Positions 8,235 to 20,061 are shown, counted from the stretch's first letter. The stretch: DNA of 64,000 nucleotides from Allolobophora icterica (GCA_963556255.1 OY744607.1:46237111-46301110); one strand, 5' to 3'. A program made the numbers and translations. Notes: generated by a model from the letters alone, not told the origin.

Positions 8235-11200
8235 TTTTGTAGTGCCCGTATGCCAGCGTTCTTATTCCGTCCGGAGATATCCACTTTTTTGTGTCTAATG
8301 GAGAGAGGCTGATCTTATTCTGCTCGTATACTCCGATTTGGTGGTCGTGGCTTCGAATCACGACTTGTGTGTGTCGCATCTCTTCTCGTTCGAACAGGCA
8401 TTCCTTGTATAGCTCGTGGTGCAGATCCTTCTTCACAACTGCTCTCTGAACGCCTTTAGCTTTCCTGATCTCTGAACCACCCGATTTTAAGATCGAGTAC
8501 ATCTTCGGGCGTAATCCTACGAATTCCGTGATGGCGACTCCGTTACATTCATCCTTGAACTTGCCCACGACTTTCTAGTTCTCGACGTCGTAGTATGGGC
8601 TGTCTTTTGGAAACTCACTAAAGTCGTATAAGTGTTTTTTATTCCACATATCGGCGTAAGCGTTCGGAGTTTCCACCTGAAATAAGAGGCTATCTGTGTC
8701 TGTATATAGCAACTGGGCTTTTTCTCCGTACTCGTTTTTCACATCGTTGTACCAGAAGTCGTACATGAGGTGCTTGCTGAGGTCGAGGACAGCCTGACCA
8801 ACATATACAGGTCTGTTTAACTTGAGCTTGCTCTTCAAACTGTGAATCGCGGCGAGTTGGTCGTTGAAGATTTTGTGTGATATGTAGGCCGGGTCAGCAA
8901 TTAGTTTACGAAGTTTGTCAACTTTTGAGGTCGGTACCAGGTTAACTCTGATTCTTTTTCTAAGATTTTCCATGGTCTTTCCAAAGACCGCATTATTAGC
9001 CAGTTTGAAGAAATCCTTCTCAAACTCCGACGTTGCCTTCGCTCTCAATTTCGTATTCATCTCGATGTATGGAGCCATCCACGCCTCCTGCCTGAATTTA
9101 ATGGCACGATGGATCTTAGAAACTCGTAGGCCCAACGAGTGATATAGTTTGAGATTTCTATAATGGACCACATACCGCTCCTTAGGTCGTAGGCTTGGTA
9201 CTAACTTCACATGCTTTGTGAACTTGCCTCCCAACTCGTTCATAAGCACATTCTGATAGTCACTCAACCACTCCTCTTCGACGGTCAGGGTCTCCGGTGC
9301 TAAGGGATAGTCGCTATGTGCATCGTGAAGGTGCTCCGGGTACCCGAGATCTACTTCAAGTAGGAAGCCTTCAGGCGCGTCGTCTGGAGTTTCCAACACT
9401 TCATCGAGAGTTGGACTTTCCCAGCTAAATCCTCCAACTGGTAGTGACTGTTGCATCGCCCAGCCGTACAGGTTATTAGCATCGAGATACATGATCCAGT
9501 TTTCTGGCTTCGTGGTATCATGATCTGGACATAGTGGGTTGTTGGCCTTTGCGAATCTCTTGGATACCATCGAAATTCCGCCTCGGAGGCCTTTCTCTAC
9601 AAACAAATGCATGTCTATATCAGTTAAAAGTTCGAGTTCGATCTTCGTCTTTTTCAACAAAGCGTCCCAAGCCATTCCTGGTAGGCTAAAGTAGTTAGCC
9701 GGGTCCAGACTGTAGTGCTTCATCGATGTGGATCTGAAGGTCTCGAATACATCGGCTAGTAGGAGTACATCCGTACGGAGATACAAGTCATGATAGTCGC
9801 CCAGAGTTTTACAATCGAATTCATTCCATACTCGTTGGGCGTGTTCATAATCCGCATCAGAAATGTTCTCTCGGGAGAGCCTGCTGTAGAACGCTTCTTT
9901 GGGTGGAAGTCGATCTTCTTCGAAGCGGTGGTAATCATGGATGTATTCGTAACAATAAACGCCCTTTCGCCTCAACAGATCTAATTTTAACCGTTCGTTA
10001 TGAACGAAATTTTCCTTTATATATGCCGTTGTGACTTTGAGATCCTCTAGCGACAGATTTCCTGATAGTTTATCTAACGAGCTGTTTAGAAACTGGAGAC
10101 TATCAATGAACTGTAGTTGTCCAATGTTAAATGTCATGTATTTCTCCATATTGTTTGGAATACAGTTAATTTCAGTTGCCTCATCCTGTGCGGCCTCACA
10201 GCCTCCGATCGCTTGCATTATGAGGTGGCTGTCGTAACCTCGCAGATTGTGGAAGACCACCGGTACCTTACACTTATCTGGATATATTCGAAGTTTGAGG
10301 TTGCAGGCGTTATGAGCGGCACCTCGATACTTACCGGTAATGTGACAGTGGTCGCGAACTCTATCCTCTTCGAGCGCATTTCCGCAGATGTGACAATCGA
10401 AAGCTTCGCGGAATGATTGGCGATCAACTGCTGACATAACCATCTTAGCCGGGGTGGCCAGCCTTTGTTTGATAGAGTCCAGCTCGCCTTGTATTCGTTG
10501 TAGGAATTGCTGCACGGCGTCCTCTCCACGATATAAAACTGGTTTCTTGGTGCGGCCATCGTATCGAACCACTATGTAACAGAAGCTACACGGTTTCTGC
10601 TCAGCTATCTGTCTGGTGTTGCTCTCGTTGGGATTCATGGCCGCATTTAGGACTGGCACGTTCAACGCCTCAAAGTCTGCGTATATGATATATGGGGTTT
10701 GCATCTGTTTGTGGTGGTTCTGGAATTTGAGGATATTTTCATCCTCTTTTGGCATCTCAATTCGCTGAGGCTTCTCACTGATGCCCTGACAATCTTTGAT
10801 ATGGGCATCCAGTAAGTCTTGTCTACAGAATATGTGTAGGCAGCGACGACATGGGTGTTTCTTGTTTTTGTCTTTGCTATTTTGATTAAGAATTCGGCCA
10901 AGGTCTTTAATCCAGACGTAGTGGTGATTCTGTAAATGAAAATTTTCATTTACGCCTTCAGCCAATAGTAGAAGATCAATATTGTAAACTCTAGTCTCTG
11001 TTGAGACATGAATTGGATACAAAGCTTTATCCCACCCGAAGACCGATACGGATACCATAGGGTTCTGGCGCTCGAACTTACCGATATCTGTGACCTTCAC
11101 TGGAAATTCTATACCGTCAAAGTTTAGCTCCTGCAGGTGGGCCTGATACTTATAGGGGCGATTCGGATTTTGATCTGCTGGGTACATTGCGCTTAGTATG

Positions 11201-11979
11201 GCCCACTCGAAGCAGCGGTTGTCTTCGTTTTGCACGTTAATTACCGAGCGGGGTGGTATGTACTTCGGTGTTGGAAAGTAGCTCTTACCTCGAAAAGGCT
11301 TATATCTTGCAAAACTGAGGTCTAGCGCCACGACCCGCCTCACCCTCCAGCCTGACCCCTCATTGGTATAGTCCTCGAGGCTTCTTAGGACTTCGGCCTT
11401 GGCCTTCCTCACAGCCCCTTTGATTTTACCCGCATTGGTAATTGGTTCTGCTTTGCTTCGAAAGTAGGCCGTATTGGTTATAGTACCCGGGGGCGCGTTT
11501 CCGTCGTACACCATGTCAACGGTCGGAGCCGGCTTTTCCAACTCAACTGTCAACACTTGCGAGTATTTCAGACCGTCCTGTTTCAACAGCTCTTCGTTGA
11601 GTTGCGCCTCAATATTCTGCTCCATTGCACTCAAGAAAGCCAACGCATCTCTTTCCAGCCTGTGGTTAAGAGGTACTTCTGCACGGAAGTCTCTCAGATG
11701 CTGATTGGCGAGCTCTTTGTGTACTAGAAAGGGTGGTGGTCCACCTCTATCCTTCTTAAGTAGGAGTGGGTCGAATTCTGCCAGAAGGGCCTTACGTTTG
11801 GTCCCTCTGTGCTTACGCACTGGAGGAATTGGCCTTGGAAGCAGTGGCTGGAGTAAGCGCCTTTTGACTGAGTCTGGGATAGGTTCGTCTAAGATATTCT
11901 GTAGAACAGCCCGAAGAGCTGGGGGCCCAGTAAACTCACTCAGCAATTGTTCAATTTTTTCATTCGTAGACAATGCCAT
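8221..11979 (-). pseudogene. POLB: Protein-primed DNA polymerase B with in-frame TAG
   Basis: Replicates the element from protein-primed ends. From ATG 11979 there are 1,134 codons, then TAG at 8575-8573, then the same frame continues 118 codons to TGA at 8221. An OTU-like segment (NRCFEWAIL 254-262, HHYVWIKDL 352-360) and a C2H2-like finger (376-397) precede the polymerase. The exonuclease motifs are YADFEAL (433-439), NLRGYDSHL (578-586) and YLRTDVLLLADVF (733-745). Polymerase motif A is YLDANNLYGW (831-840), motif B KLANNAVFGK (992-1001) and motif C YTDTDSLL (1092-1099). The TAG removes the conserved C-terminal region containing RPKMYSI. Either a nonsense mutation or a readthrough codon; the downstream part shows no other damage. 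A palindromic mini-repeat is inside the gene at 10,932-10,953. Confidence 0.95.
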
Positions 11980-12142
11980 AATTATAAATTGTTTTATACT
12001 ACTGTGGCAAACTTTTCTTTAATATAATAATTATGTCGTTTGTTTAAATGATAATTTTTGTATACTGATGTTCGATTGTCGCTTGCTCATCTGTATAATC
12101 TCAATACAATAACTATGTCGTTTGTTCAAATGATAATTTTTT
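11980..12142. promoter_or_regulatory. POLB upstream region
   Basis: A/T-rich intergenic strip. Reading on the minus strand, TATAAAACAATTTATAATT ends at the POLB ATG. The words AATAATTATGTCGTTTGTTT and ACAATAACTATGTCGTTTGT form a direct repeat (12,024-12,045 and 12,107-12,128), which may be regulatory. Confidence 0.45.
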
Positions 12143-12418
12143 TTATTCTACTGATATCTTTGATAGGCGCTTCCATTCTTTATTAAATTCACGGACTAAC
12201 CCACCACGGCGTATTCTTGATTGTATAGCATAATAGCCGCACTTCATACACTCACCCAAGCGGTTTTTGATACCCCTCCCACATTTAGCGCAAGGTTTTG
12301 TCCCGCAACCGTTTCGCAGTCGTGCTAAATGCTTGAAGCAGTACTCCCCAATGCACCTGTGGTAGCAGAGATTTGTTTTGCCTATCATAAGCCATTTGCA
12401 AAAGTTTTGCCCCAACAT
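12143..12418 (-). CDS. Small Polinton zinc-ribbon protein
   Basis: 91 residues from ATG 12418, with TATAAAAACATA directly upstream. Cysteines are arranged as C18...C22...C27-x2-H30 and C43-x2-C46...C57-x2-C60 (CAKC, CMKC), suggesting two zinc sites; the tail is basic. Comparable short cysteine-rich genes occur near the POLB end of other Polintons; the function is unknown, with DNA or RNA binding plausible. It is co-oriented with POLB, 163 bp upstream of it. Confidence 0.65.
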   Translation of the reverse strand: MLGQNFCKWLMIGKTNLCYHRCIGEYCFKHLARLRNGCGTKPCAKCGRGIKNRLGECMKCGYYAIQSRIRRGGLVREFNKEWKRLSKISVE

Positions 12419-12429
12419 TATGTTTTTAT

Positions 12430-13720
12430 AGATACCACAACCGATTCTTTTATTTAAATTGAAAAAATTCTGAACGACTTAAGATGCTTCTGCAGGAAGA
12501 GGATGAGGGAGCTAATCTTACACTCCTAGCTTAGTTCCCTCACCGTTTCAACTCTAAAAACTACTCACCTTTTGACTGGCGCATTTGGATCTTGATCCCC
12601 ACCTCTCGATCATGATTTGACTGAGCGCTTGTGAAAAGGCTGCACGACTTCGCCTTTTGTGCGCTATAGAAATCTCCAGAGTACTATTACACTTAACCGT
12701 ATGACTGATTGAACTGATTTGACTAAGCATCTGTGAATAAGCTGGGGGGTTTTTTGCGATCACTTTTGGTGCTATAGAAGTTAACAGAGCGGCTTGCCCA
12801 ATGTATCTTTTATCTATCTCTTTGTCTCTCTTTGTGCTGTCGGCTCTAGGAGCCCTAGCGATCGTCATGCTACACGGTCTCCGTTGCCGTCTTGCTACTT
12901 CTCCCAGTAGCCCTTGAGTCGCGCTTTGGCCTGGGAGTCCCACCTCAGCGCTCCGGCCTGGGAGTCCCTCCATCCGCGACCATCGGCGTGGTTTGGTGTG
13001 TCGCATGACGATTTTCTTGGCATGATTAACAGGGGTGGTTTGCCATTGCCTTCCCCTGGTTTTGCCTGCCGTGCCCGTTCGTTCCCCTTCCTTTGGAAGG
13101 AAGGGTACTAACAGTCCGCACCACGAGAAGGTGGGCACGGAGGACTTTGGTTCACCAGCCCAGGTCGGATCCGAGTCTACGCTCATCAGAGTCGTCGGTC
13201 AGGTCGCCTCCCTGCTTTACTCTGTAACAGAGTGACTGGTGAACCTTTGCGGACCCTTTTATCTATAGAAAAGCTAAAAGAGCCATATAAAATCCACCGT
13301 GGTGCTGTATAAATTCCCTCTAGTAAAGACCGGCTGTAAAAAAACAGTCGTGGTTTAAACGTAACACGTTTCTGAAAACAGCTCCGAGATTCTCGTGGTC
13401 TGTTCCACGAAGCGCATTGAGAGCTCTCTTTAGAAAAGAGAATGGCATGTAAAGAATTTGGCCTGGTAGGTAACGCTAGTGGTATTTTTTAGATATGATG
13501 TAATTGTGCTATAAATATTTTCCGTGGTCTTTGGTTTCGTTAAGCTGCATCGAGAGGTCTCGCCAGAAGAGAGAATGGCATGTCAAGAATGTTATCCTGG
13601 CAAGGCTAGTCCTATTCTTAGCTATGATGTAATTGTACTATAAATATTTTTTCGTGGCTCTTTTGGTTTCGTGAAGCCACATTTTCGAGTTTATCCAATA
13701 GTTAAACTTGAATGTCTGGG
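12430..13720. repeat. Duplicated TATA-like units beyond the Polinton genes
   Basis: No convincing gene. Two diverged units of about 110 bp (12,600-12,690 and 12,695-12,795) share TGATTTGACT...GCTATAGAA. Two units of about 134 bp (13,431-13,550 and 13,565-13,683) share GAATGGCATGT...GATGTAATTGT and CTATAAATATTTT..CGTGG. Weaker copies of the TATA-like core occur at 13,300 and 13,736. This could be the Polinton terminal repeat or adjacent host DNA; the missing left end prevents a test. Confidence 0.5.
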
Positions 13721-14362
13721 CCAAGACTCGCCCTGGTGCTAAATAAATTCTCTTTTGTATTTCTCAGTCTTAATTTTAAAAAAGTAACACGTTTGGAGAA
13801 GATTTGATGCGTCTAAACCTGAAAAGCCAATAACACTCAAACAAAGCAATACGCTTAATCAATGGTTGTAGGCTGTAGGCTGTACACACAGCCCGCGATA
13901 TCCAGAGCAGATGATAATGCAAACGTTAGGGTGGTCAAAACAATATTTGCTGCTTTTACAGTTTCGGGCGAAGTTCAGTTTAACAAAACGAATAGGCAAA
14001 TTAAAAAAACGTTATATTTTTGGACCACCCTATTTTGCGCTGTTAGATGAGTCGTAGATAAGCATAGCCCACAGCCCTCGGCTGCACGCAGCGTCTCTAG
14101 ACACGCCCTGTTGCCGGCTTCAGGTTGAATCAGCTGGCGAACTTTGACCTGCTCAAAGAACAACAAAAATTCATTCGTATCGGGCGCTGATTATTCAATA
14201 CAGCGTTTTTAACAACTTTGGTTAACCGTAGAGTCAGTAATACTAATAGGCATTTACAGTTCTAACATTTACACGGTTTCAATAAATCTCCTCCAGCGTC
14301 TTTAGGTTTTTATAAAAACTGATTTTCATTCAGTAAACATATAGGCCTAAAAATCGAATATA
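13721..14362. other. Non-coding, no recognised feature
   Basis: Nothing supported beyond short A/T-rich sequence. TTAACAAAACGAATAGGC and a pair of GGGTGGTC / GGACCACCCT words (13,929 and 14,020) give a 90-bp inverted-repeat-like structure of unknown origin. Confidence 0.4.
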
Positions 14363-14572
14363 GAAAGAGCAGTCCCTTAAGCTACCATTAAGATAGCCAT
14401 GAAATAAATTAAATATTAAATATTAGCGACTTCATTTTCTTAGCCTTTGCATGAGAGGGCGGAAGGACAGTCCTCTCCCTCACCGTCTCATCTTCCCACC
14501 GACAGTGTACGGCCAGTGCACTCATTATAGCTGAGTTAGCTAGGGGCGCAGGTGCTTAGAAATCTCGAAACA
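14363..14572 (-). repeat. tRNA-SINE family A copy lacking its head
   Basis: Shares the segments CTCCCTCACCGTCTCATCTTCCC and ACTCATTATAGC with the complete copy at 14,690-14,970 but ends before the tRNA-like promoter, so it is 5' truncated in minus orientation. Confidence 0.65.
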
Positions 14573-14689
14573 ATTCCTGACCCGATAGGGATTTTTTTAA
14601 CCTCGTCCATCCATCCATCCATTGCTCCATCCATCCGTCAGACATGCCAACCACTCGACTATTAACGAGCGTCCCCTATTTTACAGAGC

Positions 14690-14970
14690 AATCCCTTAAG
14701 CTAGTCCTGAGGCGGCCATAGGTATAAAATGTTATCGACTTCATTTTTTAGCCTCGGCATATGAGGGCGGTTGGACAATCATCTCCCTCACCGTCTCATC
14801 TTCCCACCGACAGTGCACAGCTGGTGTACTCATTATAGCCGAGTCGGCTAGGGCATGCAGATGAAGCAGAAATCTCGAACCCATTTTTTCTACCCTGGTG
14901 GGAATTTGAACCCCCCGACGTCTCGATTGAGAATTCACCACGCTAACCACTATACCATCGAGCATTTAGA
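14690..14970 (-). repeat. tRNA-derived SINE family A
   Basis: Read on the minus strand, the head shows a tRNA-like A box (TGGTATAGTGGTTAGCG) and B box (GGTTCAAATTCCC), then a body with the CCGACAGTG...GTCTCATC segment. Another copy lies in plus orientation at 33,140-33,395. Confidence 0.8.
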
Positions 14971-15074
14971 TGCCTCAAAAATCTTCCTTTTGCAGGTGCT
15001 GGTGTCGGTTGAGAGCGCGGCTGATCTGAGTGGGCGCTATATAAATGTTCAGTAACCACATTTATTTTTTTCTC

Positions 15075-15200
15075 GAATATGGTACGGTATTCATTCATTC
15101 ATTCATTCATTCATTCATTCATTTAAAACATTTAATACAGCGCCCCCTCAAGGTACCTACTCAGAAGCGCTCCCAGCCCAACCACGGCAATATAAACTGG
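15075..15200 (-). repeat. LINE 3' tail with (GAAT)n end
   Basis: The segment AGCGCCCCCTCAAGG...CAGAAGCGCTCCCAGCC matches the 3' region of the LINE fragment at 38,462-38,720. The (ATTC)n run at its low-coordinate side is the expected microsatellite tail for minus orientation. Confidence 0.65.
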
Positions 15201-16030
15201 ACTTAAGTAACTTATAAAAAACAAGCGAACTATTCTTAGGCAACGGGCGTATCTGCAATGGGAGTATGGTTATTTGTATAGGCCTACATGCATGCATACA
15301 TACTGTATAAATTTACTGAACTTTAGTTAGACCGCAAAATGTGTAATTAGATCTAAATTTATTAAGGCCTGTAGATGAACACTAACCTTTGCTCATATCA
15401 CCTCCTCCTCAAATCTCAGAAATATCCTTTGTTGTATCTGGCGAGGAAAAGGCGTTGACAATTTATATAATCATACCAAACTATGGTTGATAACTAGTCA
15501 TAGGATTTTTTCCTTCAAAGAGGAAGTAACGGCTTATGGCTTATTTCACGACCATTTTCTGTCTGACCCAAAAGACCGGTTTGAACCGGATCTAAATATA
15601 TGCGTTCATAGGCTGACGGCTGTTGCAGCGTGCATAAACTATGGTGCGCTCTTTCTGTCATTAAACGTGTAAATTACATCCACAAACATGACTTTTACAT
15701 TTTGATGGTTCTATTTTGGCTTTGGCCGAGTTGGCTTAGAGACGGCCTATATATCAAATCACTTCTATTCAGCCTGATTTCAAAGATCTACTTAGCACCA
15801 CGATTCAAAAGACTTCTAAGCCATGATAGCCACAGACACTGCTTGGAAACCGATCTTTGATAATGGTCTGTGGGTCCTGTAGGCCCTCTGTGGACCCTTT
15901 TTCTGTAGAGATAGTCTTTATATCAAGCAGCTTTTTGTAGCGCATGATTTCAACCCCGTATTGGACCACTACTCCTCCTCTTCCCTCTAATCCAGTCTAC
16001 CTTCTTATCCCTCGGCTCAAAATGCACAAC
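15201..16030. other. Non-coding, no recognised feature
   Basis: No open frame with coding character, RNA gene or repeat boundary seen. TAGGCCTACATGCATGCATA at 15,280 is a short low-complexity patch. Confidence 0.4.
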
Positions 16031-16037
16031 ACAAAAC

Positions 16038-16349
16038 AACACACACACACACACACAACACACACACACACACACACACACACCTACACACACACACGCA
16101 CATACACCTACACACACACACCTACATACACACGCACACACACACAACACACATACACCTATACACACACCTACACACACACACCTACACACACACAACA
16201 CACACATACACCTACACACACACCTACACACACACAACACACACACACACACACATGGACTTACGGGGTTTTACGCCACGCCAGGGGCCCTCCTGCCAAA
16301 CAAAGGGCTTACGGGAATTTAAGCTGCACCAGAGGCCCAGCAGGTCAAC

Positions 16350-16391
<42 letters not shown>

Positions 16392-16495
16392 CACATACAC
16401 ACCTACACACACACACACCTACACACACAAACACACCCACACACACACACCTACACATACACATCTACACACACACGCACACACAAACACAAAAC
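16038..16495. repeat. Imperfect (CA)n arrays
   Basis: Two arrays (16,038-16,256 and 16,351-16,495) of CA with interspersed CACCTACA, separated by 95 bp of unique DNA. Histidine/threonine-rich frames across it are artefacts. Confidence 0.95.
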
Positions 16496-17505
16496 AAGAC
16501 AGAGCCATAAAGGAACCGTCGCAATCTAGCCTAAGACAGCACTGCACCAGTACCTATACAAACACAGCAAACCAATGAGGATTATTATTACACGTTATAA
16601 TAGATATACAATCTAATCTAATCTCATAGGAATGGATAAAATACACGATTCCCCTGTTGGGCCGGGCCTCGTTTGTGGCTATTTGGACTATCGGGTAGCC
16701 CGTTGGCTATGTACGCCAACGATCACTTGTGACGGCTTTCATTCAAGAGTAGATGAAAGAGGTGGAGTAGCCCTGGGTAGGGATTGAATTAAAGGTCGAT
16801 TGTTTTTAAAAGGAAAAGAAATTGGATGTCTGAGAGGCAGGGCATATTTTAACTGTATTACTAGTGGGACAAATGTCCCAGTAGTCTTAGGATTTGTCCC
16901 AGTAGTTAGGGTGATTTGTCCCAGGCAATGTATGTATAAAGTATAACTAGTGGGACAAATGTTGGAAGAGTTTTAAGATTTGTCCCATAAATGAGGTTAA
17001 TTTTCTAGACGAATTCCTAAAAAGGTAACATTGTACAAAGTGCAAAAAGTTTTTTTGGGAGTTGAATTAATAGAAAAGTTTAAAAAGTTTAAACTTTTTT
17101 TAGATTAATTCCTAAAAAAAGTCTTCGGCCAGACCATGGCCGACTTTCTCCCACCCACCTCTCAGACAAGAGCGCCGCCACTGAAAGTGTTTAGGAGACG
17201 AGTTCCAAAAAACATCATGAACTAGACCCATGGCTGATTTTGTCCCAGTAGTCTAAATTCCTTAAAATATGCACTGCTGAGAGGGGTGCTGGTTGAGCGA
17301 GGAATGTGGAAAAGCTCCTCCCCAACCAAAACGATGCAAGTTTACGCATACATGCCGATTTGCAACATTTCTGTTCTCCACTCTCGATGTCCTCCTGGAA
17401 AACTTAAAGACATAATTCAGAAGTCTTAAATTAGCACATTCGAAAAGAAAATCTATGACAATGTTGCTTTGAGATCAGTTTTTCTTCTGGATCATTATCT
17501 ACTCA
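16496..17505. other. Non-coding with GGGACAAATGTCCC repeats
   Basis: Between 16,850 and 17,255 the word GGGACAAAT(GT)CCCAGTAG and variants recur about six times in both orientations, each half complementary to the next. This resembles the sub-terminal repeats of a degraded transposon. No gene seen. Confidence 0.5.
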
Positions 17506-18089
17506 CAGGCCCGTAGCCAGTATGAGGCAAGACGAGGCGAGTGCCTCGTCGTAATTCTGAAGACGAGGCAAGATGAGGCAACCTCTCCCTCTCTGCCTCG
17601 TCGTACTTCAACACGATAATTAAGATATCGTGTGAAGAATAATAGAGTATTGTAATCTCTTCTACAGACACATTTGCCTCCTCCAGCACTGACTCACCCC
17701 CTTGTATCATCCCTGCTCCTAATGAAAATGCGACCGTACGTTACTAACCAGAATAACGTACGCGTACCGTACGTACGTTATCGAAAAAATAACGTAGGCC
17801 TACGCGTACTTAAAAATGTCACAAGTTTATTTGATCATTCTCAAAGAACCTCAATATAACTAAAGTCTTGTAATGTCCGCGTACCGTACGCGTACGTAAA
17901 AAATGATCAGTTTAGCTCTACAATATTAGACTTCCCCTACGCAGGCCTAATTATTTACGAACGGTACCAAAGTTTAGTATTGCCAATAAAATGACCACTG
18001 GCACTGACCATACTATAAAGTGTGCCGTAAAATCTTAATTCTTCATATTATACATGAGACAGATTATTAGTAATTTGAAATTTAAGAGG

Positions 18090-20005
18090 AGGAAGAGAGC
18101 GAATGGAGGATAGGAGGAAGAGAGGGCATGGAGTAAGAGAGGGAACGTAGGGTTGGAGGAAGAGAGGAAATGGAGGGTTGGAGGAAGAGAGGGAAAGGAG
18201 GGTTGGAGGAAGAGAGGAAATGGAGGGTAGGAGGAAGAGAGGAAATGGAGGGTTGGAGGAAGAGAGGAAATGGAGGGTTGGAGGAAGAGAGGGAAAGGAG
18301 GGGTGGAGGAAGAGAGGAAATGGAGGGTTGGAGGAAGAGAGGAAAGGAGGGTTGGAGGAAGAGAGGGAAATGAGGGTTGGAGGAAGAGAGGTAATGGAGG
18401 GTTGGAGGAAGAGCGGAAATGGAGGGTTGGAGGAAGAGAGGAAATGGAGGGTTGGAGTAAGAGAGGAAGTGGAGGGTTGGAGGAAGAGAGGGAATGGAGG
18501 GTCGGAGGAAGAGAGGGAATGGAGGGTTGGAGAAAGAGAGGAAATGGAGGGTTGGAGGAAGAGAGGAAATGGAGGGTTGGAGTAAGAGAGGAAGTGGAGG
18601 GTTGGAGGAAGAGAGGGAATGGAGGTTCGGAGGAAGAGAGGGAATGGAGGGTTGGAGAAAGAGAGGAAATGGAGGGTTAGAGGAAGAGAGGAAATGGAGG
18701 GTTGGAGGAAGAGAGGGAAAGGAGGGTTGGAGGAAGAGAGGAAATGGAGGGTTGGAGGAAGAGAGGGGAAGGAGGGTTGGAGGAAGAGAGGAAATGGAGG
18801 GTTGGAGGAAGAGAGGAAATGGAGGGTTGGAGGAAGAGAGGGAATGGAGGGTCGGAGGAAGAGAGGGAATGGAGGGTTGGAGAAAGAGAGGAAAGGAGGG
18901 TTGGAGGAAGAGAGGGAACGGAGAGTTGGAGGAAGAGAGGGAATGGAGGGTCGGAGGAAGAGAGGGAACGGAGGGTTGGAGGAAGAGAGGGAATGGAGGG
19001 TTGGAGGAAGAGAGGAAATGGAGGGTTGGAGGAAGAGAGGGAAAGGAGGGGTGGAGGAAGAGAGGAAATGGAGGGTTGGAGGAAGAGAGGAAAGGAGGGT
19101 TGGAGGAAGAGAGGGAAATGAGGGTTGGAGGAAGAGAGGTAATGGAGGGTTGGAGGAAGAGCGGAAATGGAGGGTTGGAGGAAGAGAGGAAATGGAGGGT
19201 TGGAGTAAGAGAGGAAGTGGAGGGTTGGAGGAAGAGAGGGAATGGAGGGTCGGAGGAAGAGAGGGAATGGAGGGTTGGAGAAAGAGAGGAAATGGAGGGT
19301 TGGAGGAAGAGAGGAAATGGAGGGTTGGAGTAAGAGAGGAAGTGGAGGGTTGGAGGAAGAGAGGGAATGGAGGTTCGGAGGAAGAGAGGGAATGGAGGGT
19401 TGGAGAAAGAGAGGAAATGGAGGGTTGGAGGAAGAGAGGAAATGGAGGGTTGGAGGAAGAGAGGGAAAGGAGGGTTGGAGGAAGAGAGGAAATGGAGGGT
19501 TGGAGGAAGAGAGGGAAAGGAGGGTTGGAGGAAGAGAGGAAATGGAGGGTTGGAGGAAGAGAGGAAATGGAGGGTTGGAGGAAGAGAGGAAATGGAGGGT
19601 TGGAGGAAGAGAGGAAATGGAGAATTGGAGGAAGAGAGGGAATGGAGGGTAGGAGGAAGAGAGGGAACGGAGGGTTGGAGGAAGAGAGGGAAAGGAGGGT
19701 TGGAGGAAGAGAGGAAATGGAGGGTTGGAGGAAGAGAGGAAATGGAGGGTTGGAGGAAGAGAGGAAATGGAGGGTTGGAGGAAGAGAGGAAATGGAGGAT
19801 TGGAGGAAGAGAGGGAATGGAGGGTAGGATGAAGAGAGGGAACGGAGGGTTGGAGGAAGAGAGGGAATGGAGGGTAGGAGGAAGAGAGGGAACGGAGGGT
19901 TGGAGGAAGAGAGGGAATGGAGGGTTGGAGGAAGAGAGGGAAAGGAGGGTTGGAGGAAGAGAGGAAATGGAGGGTTGGAGGAAGAGAGGTAATGGAGGGT
20001 GGGAG
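18090..20005 (+). repeat. 25-bp G/A-rich minisatellite array
   Basis: About 76 units beginning GGAAGAGAGGAAATGGAGGG, nearly pure purine on this strand, with 24-26 bp variants and higher-order repetition (for example the 18,380-18,640 and 19,120-19,400 stretches). Because 25 is not a multiple of three and the unit has no stop, all three frames are open for hundreds of codons; these are not genes. Confidence 0.97.
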
Positions 20006-20061
20006 AAGGTTGGATCGGAATGAAGTCGGATTTGCAGGGTCAGTGCTTCTGTTTCTTGTCT

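Larger units (their letters stand above)
1..12440. mobile_element. Polinton/Maverick element, left end outside window
   Basis: Twelve genes form a recognisable Polinton: protein-primed PolB, DDE integrase, FtsK/A32-like ATPase, adenain-like protease, major capsid, penton-like and other virion proteins. No host-type intron or exon separates them, and most genes abut within tens of bases. The left terminal inverted repeat is outside the window, so the right end cannot be defined by matching. Coding ends at 12,418 and the terminal repeat may extend into the duplicated AT-rich units to about 13.7 kb. Several genes carry single-base or nonsense breaks, so this copy is either recently decayed or affected by homopolymer errors in the assembly. 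Polintons normally have 6-bp target duplications, which cannot be tested here. Confidence 0.95.

Noticed and set aside
18170..20005. Several overlapping 130-400-codon frames rich in Glu, Arg, Gly, Trp
   Set aside because: They are products of the 25-bp repeat, which has no stop in any phase on this strand; no start context, splice signal or composition typical of a gene.
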